This document shows, piece after piece, positions 9,183 to 16,983 of a stretch of 49,154 nt of DNA. The stretch is from DAONFI01 sp035403485 (GTDB taxonomy: Bacteria > Planctomycetota > Phycisphaerae > SM23-33), in NCBI GenBank assembly GCA_964536835.1, contig CAZIAZ010000017.1, positions 1 to 49,154 of the forward strand, written 5' to 3'. The translations under genes were made by a program, and so were the position numbers. Below the pieces are notes generated by a model. It was given only the letters and a program-made list of their open reading frames with translations. It was not told where the DNA came from and made no database searches. Each line of letters begins with the position of its first letter. Positions within the stretch are counted from its first letter, which is position 1.

Positions 9183-10052
9183 ATGCGAAAATTCCATATT
9201 ACCAGTTACATCTCCGGAAACAATGTCTTTCATCTGCACAGGGCAAATATCGAGCACTACCGCTACGATGCTGGACACTTCCACGATTACGATGAAGTAT
9301 TCTGGGTCGAAGCCGGCGAAATATGGCATAACGTCAACGGCATAGAAGAAAAACTCTCGCCAGGCGACGTCTGCTGGGTAAAAGCATCCGACCGTCATTC
9401 GTTTCGTGCGGCAATTCCCAACTCCGCAATCATCAATCTTCTTTTCAGCCGAAAAGTTCTGCAGGAAATCGAGCGTAAATACTTTACTGGCGTCACTACC
9501 GCCCCATGGCGAATGCCGCTCAATCATGCGGTAAATCATCTTACGAACAAACAGCTGCAACTGGTAAATCATCAGGCATCCCAACTTGCCTTCGCGCCGC
9601 AGACAAGACTGTCCCTGGACTGTTTTCTGCTGGAACTCATACAGATGCTGGTCGCCGGCAGCCATCTTTTGCTGCCGTATGATGAATATCCCATATGGCT
9701 GGGCCGGGCATTGCGAAAATTCGTTGAACAGGGATTATGGGACGTTTCTTTCGACAACTTCGCCAAAATGACCGGTCGTACACGGGAACACGTCTCCAGA
9801 ACGGTAAAAAAAATTACGGGACAAACAGTCAGCGAATTGTTGAATTCCATAAAACTCGAAAAAGCGGCGACGGACCTGTGCATGACGACGGAAAGTATTT
9901 TGTATGTCGCGATGAACGCCGGCTTTAACAACATGAGTCATTTTTACAAGCTGTTCCGTCTCCGCTTCGGCCAATCTCCAAAAAAATTCAGAAACACACG
10001 CATCGCCATCATGCAGCTAAAACAGCCTTCGGTCAATAAATTTATACGATAA
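9183..10052 (+). CDS. AraC family transcriptional regulator with cupin sensor domain
   Basis: The protein has 289 residues. The N-terminal cupin part (about 20-110) shows the HFHDYDEVFWVEAGE pattern followed by LSPGDVCWVKASDRHSF. The C-terminal DNA-binding part (about 190-280) has two helix-turn-helix units; the second contains VAMNAGFNNMSHFYKLFR and then F-G-Q-S-P-K-K-F-R. It is similar in build to the regulator at the left edge of the window, so the two may be paralogues serving the two sugar operons. It is divergent from the GH38 gene, the likely target. No transporter gene lies nearby to hint at the inducer. Confidence 0.88.
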   Translation: MRKFHITSYISGNNVFHLHRANIEHYRYDAGHFHDYDEVFWVEAGEIWHNVNGIEEKLSPGDVCWVKASDRHSFRAAIPNSAIINLLFSRKVLQEIERKYFTGVTTAPWRMPLNHAVNHLTNKQLQLVNHQASQLAFAPQTRLSLDCFLLELIQMLVAGSHLLLPYDEYPIWLGRALRKFVEQGLWDVSFDNFAKMTGRTREHVSRTVKKITGQTVSELLNSIKLEKAATDLCMTTESILYVAMNAGFNNMSHFYKLFRLRFGQSPKKFRNTRIAIMQLKQPSVNKFIR

Positions 10053-10182
10053 TCGGATACGACTGATTTCAGCGGGGAAAAATCGGCTTAGTTGTTGATT
10101 CGCAATACGTTAGGCGCTATACTTTTATGTAGGACGGCTGACGAATTTCAAAAAAATCTTTTTGCCGTTTTACGGGAGAAAA

Positions 10183-11286
10183 ATGATGGGCAGGCAAAGC
10201 ATTGCGATTGTCGATGACACGCCGGCAAATCTTAAACTGCTGGAAAACATGCTCAGGGAGCAGGGATATCGTGTCCTTGCATTTCCGAGGGGGGATTTTG
10301 CGCTGCGCGGCTTTGAAAGAAATCAGCCGGACCTGATTCTCCTGGACATAAATATGCCCGGCATCGACGGCTTCGAATTGTGCCGGAAACTCAAAGAAAA
10401 TGAAAAATTACGTGATATTCCAGTCATTTTCATAAGCGCTTACAACGAAACCATCGACAAGGTCAAGGCATTTTCAGTCGGCGGCGTAGATTATGTGACA
10501 AAACCCTTCCAGTTCGAGGAAGTCATCGCCAGAATTACCACTCATCTCAAGATAAGCAATCTGCAACGGGAACTCGCCCGCAAGTTCAAAGAACAAAAAG
10601 AACTGGAAGAACTCAAAGACAATCTTATTCACATGATTGTTCACGATATGCGTTCGCCGTTACAGGGCATGCTCGGATACCTTGAATTGTTGCAAAACGA
10701 CAGTGCCCTGCTCGGCGAAACCCATCGGGATTACGTCAACATGTTGGAGCAAAGCGGCAAAATGCTTATAAACATGATAAGCGACCTGCTCGATGTAACC
10801 AGGCTGGAAAAGAATAATATGCCCATCAGCCGACAATTGTGCGATATGAGAACCATAATTGAACAGTCAATAAAAAACCTCGGCTATCTGGCGGAAAACA
10901 GGATTGATGCGCTTATTCCGGAAAGCAAGGTGATGTTGATGTGCGACAGGGAACTGATTACCAGGGTTGTCGTCAATATCGTCGGCAATGCTTTGAAGTA
11001 TGAACCAGTTGGCATGAAGGTGCGAATCGCCTGTTCGCAGAGTGAGAATAATGTATCGGTGTCGATTGCCGACGACGGCCCGGGAATACCTGAGGAATAT
11101 CATCAGAAAATATTTGAAAAATTCGGCCAGCTTTCCGCCGACGGCGGCAGAAAGCCGCTATCGTCCGGCCTCGGCCTGACCTTCGCACGGCTGGCAGTAG
11201 AAGCTCACGGAGGAAATATCGCATTAACCAGCGAAATGAACAAAGGCAGTACGTTTACCTTTGAATTGCCCAAAGGATACGAATAA
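10183..11286 (+). CDS. Response-regulator/histidine kinase hybrid (REC-HisKA-HATPase)
   Basis: This is a soluble two-component protein of 367 residues. An N-terminal receiver domain (about 4-120) has Asp55 as phosphoacceptor in LILLDINMPG and Lys107 in VTKPF. A coiled linker leads to a HisKA domain with His154 in IVHDMRSPLQG, then an ATP-binding domain with the N box (NIVGNALKY), DDGPGI and GLGLTFARLAVEAHGG. There is no sensor or membrane segment, so an upstream phosphodonor or a partner sensor must supply the signal. The next gene, 111 bp on, encodes a large sensor with no kinase, and the two may work together. ATG 10183 follows GGGAGA; the longer TTG start at 10162 has no such support. Confidence 0.88.
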   Translation: MMGRQSIAIVDDTPANLKLLENMLREQGYRVLAFPRGDFALRGFERNQPDLILLDINMPGIDGFELCRKLKENEKLRDIPVIFISAYNETIDKVKAFSVGGVDYVTKPFQFEEVIARITTHLKISNLQRELARKFKEQKELEELKDNLIHMIVHDMRSPLQGMLGYLELLQNDSALLGETHRDYVNMLEQSGKMLINMISDLLDVTRLEKNNMPISRQLCDMRTIIEQSIKNLGYLAENRIDALIPESKVMLMCDRELITRVVVNIVGNALKYEPVGMKVRIACSQSENNVSVSIADDGPGIPEEYHQKIFEKFGQLSADGGRKPLSSGLGLTFARLAVEAHGGNIALTSEMNKGSTFTFELPKGYE

Positions 11287-11308
11287 CGGCGAAATTATGT
11301 TCAGCCAT

Positions 11309-11372
11309 TAATTTTACAATCACAAAACTGCAAAATTACGGTAAGATTACACGGCTGAAACTGTAAAATTAC
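11309..11372 (+). promoter_or_regulatory. Direct and inverted repeats before the multi-PAS sensor gene
   Basis: A 15-base direct repeat (AAACTGYAAAATTAC, 14 of 15 matching) lies at 11325-11339 and 11358-11372. The spacing is 33 bp, about three helical turns. TAATTTTACA at 11309-11318 is an exact inverted match to TGTAAAATTA at 11362-11371. The layout suits a regulator binding on one face of the DNA, or RNA structure between the two genes. Confidence 0.35.
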
Positions 11373-11397
11373 CGCGGATATATTAAAAGGGCAAAAT

Positions 11398-14300
11398 TTG
11401 AATTACCGATTTATAAAAGATTTATCCCTGTCAAGTCGCTGGTATCACACAGTGACGACAGCCTGCATTTGTCTAGCAATCACCTTGACATATGCCCAGC
11501 CTTCCGAAATTCTGAACCTGACGCCTGCCGAAAAAGAATATATCAAACAGCATCCAGTATTGAAGGTCGGCGCTGACAGGGCATGGGCGCCCATTGAATA
11601 TCAAGCCGACGACGGTAATTATTACGGCTTGGCGATGGATTATATGAATATCGTATCGCGGCTCCTGGACATTAAAATGGATGTCGTCAGGGGTCTTGCA
11701 TGGCCGGATGTGCTTTCGAATCTGCAAGCCGGCGAATTGGATGTTCTCTCCGCTGTAGACAACTCGCCAGAACGACAAAAATACATGCTCTTCACGCGAT
11801 ACTATATTTCTCTGCCGGCCGTCTGTTTTACACGGCAGGATCACGGGTTCATCGCCGGCATAGATACCCTCAAAGGCCAACGCATAGGCATGGTAAAAGA
11901 TTACGCCGTTACCGGAATCATGAAAAAAGAACACCCGGAACTCAGTCTCGTAGAAACTGAAAGCGTAAAGGATTCTCTTATAAAATTGCATCGCGGTGAA
12001 CTGGACGTTTTCATCGGCAATCTTATGACGGGAAGTTACTACATCCGGGAACTGGGGTATTACAGCGACATGAAGGTCGCCGGCGAAACGCCTTATCATT
12101 TCAACCTGAGCCTCGGAACAAGAAAAGACAACCAGCTGCTTTCAGGCATTCTCGACAAGGCTCTTGCCACCATCAGCAATGAAACGCATTTTAAATTGCA
12201 AAGCAAGTGGACGGCGGTCACGTATGAGAAAGATATTGATTATTCTCTCGTGTGGGAGATATGCATAGGCCTCGGTGCGATAATGCTGGTAGTTCTGTAC
12301 TGGAACAGGCGGTTGGCTAAGGAGGTAATGCAACGCCGAGTGGCAGAACAGCTTTTGCGTTCCAGCGAAGCGACGCTTTCGCGGGCACAGAAAATCGCCA
12401 AACTCGGCAGCTGGCGATTGGATATCATCCGCAACGTAATAGAAAGATCGCTTGAGGCTTACCAGGTTTACGGCAGAACGCCTGACGAATTATCGCAGAA
12501 CATAGAGGATTTTCTTTCGATTGTCGTTCCGGAAGATAAATCGCGGGTAAGCAATGTCATTCAGGATGCAAAAAACGGCAGGACTTTTTCGATTGAATAT
12601 TCGTTGTTCATGCCCGACGGCATGGTGCGGACTGTTTTTGAACGCGGCGAACCCGAATACGACGAAGCCGGCCAGCTAATCGCAATAAACGGAACGGTTT
12701 TCGACGTAACAGAACGGGTACTAGCGGAACAGGCTATCCGCAGTAGCGAAGAAAAAGCCCGCGTTCTCATGAATTCCACGCCTGACTTTTTTGTGCTGTG
12801 CAACGCTGACGGCATAATCGTTGATTGCAACAGTGCATTTGTAAAATTTCGCGGCGTGGCAAGAAGTAAGCTTATCGGCCAATATCTCTTTGATTTTTAC
12901 ATAGGCAAGGACAGGGAACAGAAACGCAGACTTTTCATGAAAGTAGTAGACACTTTTCAGCCGGTACATTTCGAAGACGCAATGGGCAACGTGTTTCTGA
13001 GCACTATTCTGTCGCCGATAAAAGATGACGCCGGCCATGTTTCAATGGTGGGCATTTACTCACGAAATCTCACCGAGTACAAAAAAATCCAAAACGCGCT
13101 TAAAGACAGCGAAGAACAACTCAGGGTAACGCTGGCGTCAATAGGCGACGGCGTCATCGCCACGGATGCCAATTCCAACGTTATACTCATGAATTCGGTA
13201 GCCGAAAATCTTACCGGCTGGAAATTCGATGACGCACTGGGCAAACCTCTCACGGCAGTATTCCAGATTTTAAGCGGCCACACCAGACTGCCGATTGTTA
13301 ACCCTGTGGGCGACGTTTTGGCAACAGGCCGAATAAGACAACTCGCCAACGGCATTCTGCTGATTTCACGCGACGGCAGAGAATATCAGATATCTGACAG
13401 CGCTGCACCAATACGAGATGAAAACGGTAATATAAGAGGCGTAGTGTTGAATTTCCGTAACATGACGCTGGAATACCAGCGCAGGAAAATATTGCAACGA
13501 ACGCAGTTCTCAATTGACCATGCGCCTCTCGAAATATATCTGCTGGACAAAGACGGCAGATACGTTTACGCGAACAATCTGGCAAAGGCCAATTTTGGCC
13601 TTACCGACACATCCATTACCGGCACGACCATATTCGATATTAATCCAGGTATCGACCGGCAATGGTGGGAAAAACTGAAGCGCGATGTAATGTTACAGGG
13701 AGTGGTACATTGCGAAAGTACCCATAGAACGGCGGACGGCCATACATATCCGGTCGATGTCCGGTATTACAGGGTAAATCTCGACGATGTGGATTACCTG
13801 TGCATTTTCGCCATTGATATATCCAGCAAAAAACAGGCGGAAGAACAGCGGCAGATGATACTGGAAGCCGCCGGCGACGGCATTTTCGGCGTCGACGCAT
13901 TCGGAAACATAATATTCATGAATCCGGCGGCATATAAACTGTTCGGTTATGAAGATGATGAACTCGTAGGCCGGCCACTGAAGGAAATATTATGTTCAAA
14001 TGACTCCGAAGACAGTGCATACGTAATGGAGCTTTGCCCGATGGTGCTGGCGTATACATGCGGCATTGAAAGTCATATCGACGACGAAATGCTCCCACGA
14101 AAAGATGGCAGCAGATTTCCCGCTGAATATATCGCCAGACCGCTTAAACGGAAAAACGAGATAATAGGCGCAGTAGTCACTCTGCGGGATATGACCGAAA
14201 AGAAAAAAACGGAATCCGCGCTGCGAGCCAGTGAAGAACAGTATCGCTCACTATTCGAATCCTCACGTGATGCCGTGATAATAATGGACGAGGCCGGCAC

Positions 14301-14994
14301 ATTTTTGAACGCGAATGATTCGGCGGTAAAATTGTTCGGTTATAGAACCATCTCCGAACTTCAGGGACTTAACCCTATGGATACGTCGCCGAAAACACAA
14401 CCGGAAGGCCTTGCCTCTGAAACATTGGCTAAAATCAGATTCAAACAGGCCCTGAATGAAGGCGGAAGTTTTTTCGAGTGGCAACACAAACGAAAGGACG
14501 GCAGTGAATTTTTGGGTGAGGTGTCATTGAATCCCGTCATGTATAGAGGCCATCGCGCCATGCAGGCTGTGCTGCGGGATATCACTGCCCGCAAAGAAAT
14601 GGAGCAAAAGCTGCGGCAGTCTCTCTCGGAAATCGAAAGCATTTTTGAAAATAGCGCCGTCGGAATTTTATATCTCTCGGGCACAGAACGAAAAATACAG
14701 CGAGCCAATAAACGATTTCTGGAATTATTGGGTTACGAAGAAAATGAAGTCCTCGGCCAAAGCGTAATCATGTTTCATGTTTCAAAGGCAAAATTCAAGG
14801 AATTTGGGAAATACTATAAAGAAAATTTCATCAAAGGCGAAATGGTCAGGACGGAAATTCCGCTTAAACGAAAAGATGGAACTGTTATTCAATGCATCAT
14901 CAGCGGCAAAGCTATCGATCCGCCAGACCTGAGCAAGGGCGTCATATGGATTGTCGACCTGTCATCACTTATAGAACAGGGTAATTGCAAGTGA
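11398..14994 (+). CDS. Periplasmic-binding-domain sensor with about seven PAS domains and no output domain
   Basis: This is a 1198-residue membrane sensor. A signal-anchor (about 15-33) precedes a periplasmic solute-binding (SBP_bac_3/Venus flytrap) domain at about 50-270, with LKVGADRAWAPIEY and an ELDVLSAV strand. A membrane helix follows at about 283-301 (GLGAIMLVVLYW). A run of PAS/PAC units then fills 325-1190, each ending in a motif such as FDVTERV, FRNMTLEY, LRDMTEKKK or LRDITARKE. The protein stops straight after the last PAC. No HisKA, ATPase, GGDEF, EAL or HTH domain is present, and none was seen in other frames downstream. Similar domain sets usually end in a kinase or cyclase, so this is either a truncation or a sensor acting through a partner such as the preceding kinase. 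The start is TTG, with AAAGGG six bases ahead. Confidence 0.85.
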   Translation: MNYRFIKDLSLSSRWYHTVTTACICLAITLTYAQPSEILNLTPAEKEYIKQHPVLKVGADRAWAPIEYQADDGNYYGLAMDYMNIVSRLLDIKMDVVRGLAWPDVLSNLQAGELDVLSAVDNSPERQKYMLFTRYYISLPAVCFTRQDHGFIAGIDTLKGQRIGMVKDYAVTGIMKKEHPELSLVETESVKDSLIKLHRGELDVFIGNLMTGSYYIRELGYYSDMKVAGETPYHFNLSLGTRKDNQLLSGILDKALATISNETHFKLQSKWTAVTYEKDIDYSLVWEICIGLGAIMLVVLYWNRRLAKEVMQRRVAEQLLRSSEATLSRAQKIAKLGSWRLDIIRNVIERSLEAYQVYGRTPDELSQNIEDFLSIVVPEDKSRVSNVIQDAKNGRTFSIEYSLFMPDGMVRTVFERGEPEYDEAGQLIAINGTVFDVTERVLAEQAIRSSEEKARVLMNSTPDFFVLCNADGIIVDCNSAFVKFRGVARSKLIGQYLFDFYIGKDREQKRRLFMKVVDTFQPVHFEDAMGNVFLSTILSPIKDDAGHVSMVGIYSRNLTEYKKIQNALKDSEEQLRVTLASIGDGVIATDANSNVILMNSVAENLTGWKFDDALGKPLTAVFQILSGHTRLPIVNPVGDVLATGRIRQLANGILLISRDGREYQISDSAAPIRDENGNIRGVVLNFRNMTLEYQRRKILQRTQFSIDHAPLEIYLLDKDGRYVYANNLAKANFGLTDTSITGTTIFDINPGIDRQWWEKLKRDVMLQGVVHCESTHRTADGHTYPVDVRYYRVNLDDVDYLCIFAIDISSKKQAEEQRQMILEAAGDGIFGVDAFGNIIFMNPAAYKLFGYEDDELVGRPLKEILCSNDSEDSAYVMELCPMVLAYTCGIESHIDDEMLPRKDGSRFPAEYIARPLKRKNEIIGAVVTLRDMTEKKKTESALRASEEQYRSLFESSRDAVIIMDEAGTFLNANDSAVKLFGYRTISELQGLNPMDTSPKTQPEGLASETLAKIRFKQALNEGGSFFEWQHKRKDGSEFLGEVSLNPVMYRGHRAMQAVLRDITARKEMEQKLRQSLSEIESIFENSAVGILYLSGTERKIQRANKRFLELLGYEENEVLGQSVIMFHVSKAKFKEFGKYYKENFIKGEMVRTEIPLKRKDGTVIQCIISGKAIDPPDLSKGVIWIVDLSSLIEQGNCK

Positions 14995-15025
14995 CGGTTT
15001 ATTCCATATATGCGGCCTTAAGACA

Positions 15026-15055
15026 CCAGAACCTATCCCAAAAACTTTTACTTGC
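15026..15055 (-). repeat. Dispersed repeat module A, short copy
   Basis: Read on the minus strand, this 30-base segment matches module A, including GTTTTTGGGATAGGTTCT (17 of 18 with the copy at 104-142), with a three-base deletion in the middle. It lies between the multi-PAS gene and the HAD gene and points the same way as the copy starting at 15750, so the two A copies bracket the HAD gene as direct repeats. Confidence 0.5.
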
Positions 15056-15089
15056 ATGTGTACGTAATTTCGGTTAAACATCTGCCGCA

Positions 15090-15752
15090 ATGAAAGCGAT
15101 ATTATTTGATTTTGACGGCGTAATAGTTGATTCCGAGCCGCTGCATTTTGAAAGCTTTTGTGCAGTGCTAAAGCCCTACGGAATCAACCTCGACCGTGAT
15201 TATTATAACAACCATTATCTTGGTTATAATGACTGGGAAGTGTTGGAAAAAATCAGGCAAGAAAATCACGGCGCAGATTTTCATGGTGATGACCCGGCCA
15301 CAATAATATCCAGAAAAACGGCACTGATGCAAAATACATTCAGAACTCAGCCGCCTATTTTGCCTGGAGTAGTTGAGTTGCTCCGACTGGCAAAACTGGA
15401 AAATATCAAATTGGCGGTTTTCAGTGGGGCGTTGAAACAGGAAATTTATACGGCGTTGAATTTTTTGGGTATTTTTAGCATGTTTGACTCGATTATGGCG
15501 GCTGAAGATGTGGCGATGGGCAAACCGAACCCCATGGGCTACCTGCTAAGTGCGGAACGCCTGGGGGTAGCCCCGAAACAATGCGTTGTAATAGAGGATT
15601 CGCCCATAGGCCTCACGGCAGCCAAAGCCGCCGGCATGAAAACCTGCGCTCTTTCAACAACATATCAACCCCAAACCCTTTCCGCCGCCAATATTGTCGT
15701 GCCGAATCTTTCCTGCGTCACGATTGAAAATTTAAAATCACTCTTCATGTAG
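15090..15752 (+). CDS. HAD-superfamily phosphatase (beta-phosphoglucomutase/phosphoglycolate phosphatase-like)
   Basis: This is a cytoplasmic haloacid-dehalogenase-type enzyme of 220 residues acting on a small phosphorylated metabolite, possibly a sugar phosphate. Motif I is FDFDGVIVDSEP, with nucleophile Asp7 and acid/base Asp9. A helical cap (about 15-85) follows. Motif II is the Ser in VFSGA, motif III is Lys in MGKPNP, and motif IV is VVIEDSPIG. Both the DGVIVDSEP start and the cap type are shared by beta-phosphoglucomutase and phosphoglycolate phosphatase, so the substrate is open. The ATG has no clear ribosome binding site. The stop codon TAG (15750-15752) overlaps the first bases of a repeat A copy, and another A copy lies just upstream of the gene, so the gene may have been inserted or trimmed by repeat events. 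Confidence 0.87.
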   Translation: MKAILFDFDGVIVDSEPLHFESFCAVLKPYGINLDRDYYNNHYLGYNDWEVLEKIRQENHGADFHGDDPATIISRKTALMQNTFRTQPPILPGVVELLRLAKLENIKLAVFSGALKQEIYTALNFLGIFSMFDSIMAAEDVAMGKPNPMGYLLSAERLGVAPKQCVVIEDSPIGLTAAKAAGMKTCALSTTYQPQTLSAANIVVPNLSCVTIENLKSLFM

Positions 15753-15846
15753 AACCCATCTCAAAAACTTTGGCTACCTGCAATCGGCCCTTTCGTAGTC
15801 TATAGTAATTCTCGAAAGTTTCCGTGAATAGTCTGTCGTTTCTCCT
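15750..15846 (-). repeat. Dispersed repeat modules A (15750-15788) and B (15806-15846), inverted copy
   Basis: On the minus strand the order is B then A, the reverse of the A-B order at 104-191, as expected if both were cut from a tandem A-B-A-B array or if the modules move separately. Module A overlaps the HAD stop codon. A weaker B-like segment on the plus strand (about 15917-15938, CATTCACGGTTATTTTCAAGAA) faces this B copy, giving an imperfect inverted repeat up to the tilS 3' end. No transposase is present. Confidence 0.6.
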
Positions 15847-15945
15847 TGTATGGTTAATGCCGTAATATGCAGTAAAGACAGCTTAAAACGATGATTTTGT
15901 CTTTGCAGATGTTGCCGAAACATTCACGGTTATTTTCAAGAACCG

Positions 15946-16956
15946 CTATAAAATCTTTTCTATCACGAGCATATTTCTGCGAACGACGGCATGAAAATTT
16001 TGGGGGAGGTTTACGGATTGGCCGGGTTGAAGATTTTTCATGTCATCGATATGTTCCGCCGTCAAATCACGCTGACCTATATTCAGAATTTCAGTAGCAT
16101 GCCGCAAGGCGGTTGTTTGCAGAATTTCGTCTGCTTGGCTGAAAATATCCAGGTCAATCAGCAGCCTGTCTGTCTCTGACAGGATAGTGGCTATTTTAAG
16201 AAGATTTCCAGACTGTCTGTCGATATATTCATCAGCCAACCGAGCCTGGCTTGCAAGGCGACAAAGCGCATTTCGAAAATCTCCGTTCAGCCGCGACACA
16301 ACAGCAGGTATAAGTTCATGTCGCAAATAATTTCGAGAATAATTAGTGTCCAGGTTCGTATGGTCTTCCCGCCACGTAATATGATGTTTGCGAAGAAAGG
16401 AGACTATCATATCTTTTGAGACACCCAACAACGGCCTTATTATACGAATAGGCGGGTCGCTGCATAACGGCCGCACCGGAGAGATTCCGCCAAGCCCGCG
16501 CAAGCCAGTGCCGCGGATTATTCTGAAAAGAATGGTTTCTGCATTGTCGTCGGCATGATGCGCCAAGGCAACGGCCTCCGCGCCGCATGCAACCGCCGAC
16601 GTTTTGAAAAATTGATAACGAAGCTCCCTGGCGGCATGTTCGATTCCCTGGCCCATATCGTCGGCCGCCTCAGCCACCTGCATTGATTCGCATATGCATG
16701 GAATATCGAGTTTTTCGCAAAAATCACGGACGAAAATTTCATCCTCATGTGCATCATGCCGTAATTGATGATTGAGATGCGCAGCGGTTATCCGATATTT
16801 CCTGCCGTCACAATCGGCAAGAAACGCCAGGCCCGTGAACAAGGCAACGCTGTCAGCACCTCCCGAAAGTCCGACAAGTACATTCCGCTGCGGCGCAAGA
16901 AGACCTAAATCCAGGGCCAACGCCAGTTCGTTCAGGAAAGGCTCGGATTGTCGCAT
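15946..16956 (-). CDS. tilS: tRNA(Ile)-lysidine synthase
   Basis: TilS attaches lysine to C34 of the CAU-anticodon isoleucine tRNA using ATP, so that it reads AUA codons. The 336-residue protein has the N-type ATP pyrophosphatase loop SGGADS (31-36), then HLNHQLRHDAHEDE and ALAHHADDNAETILFRIIRGTGLRGLGG, all diagnostic. The C-terminal substrate-recognition domain of longer TilS proteins is missing; only a helical middle domain follows, as in the shorter bacterial forms. The gene begins 27 bp after the stop of the dehydratase gene on the same strand, so the two are probably co-transcribed. The ribosome binding site is weak. Confidence 0.93.
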   Translation of the reverse strand: MRQSEPFLNELALALDLGLLAPQRNVLVGLSGGADSVALFTGLAFLADCDGRKYRITAAHLNHQLRHDAHEDEIFVRDFCEKLDIPCICESMQVAEAADDMGQGIEHAARELRYQFFKTSAVACGAEAVALAHHADDNAETILFRIIRGTGLRGLGGISPVRPLCSDPPIRIIRPLLGVSKDMIVSFLRKHHITWREDHTNLDTNYSRNYLRHELIPAVVSRLNGDFRNALCRLASQARLADEYIDRQSGNLLKIATILSETDRLLIDLDIFSQADEILQTTALRHATEILNIGQRDLTAEHIDDMKNLQPGQSVNLPQNFHAVVRRNMLVIEKIL

Positions 16957-16983
16957 TTGGGAAAAAATTGCTCACCCCCAAAA

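Noticed and set aside
15953..16097. Plus-strand open frame across the tilS 3' end
   Set aside because: It is antisense to the end of tilS, lacks a ribosome binding site and begins in repeat-like sequence.
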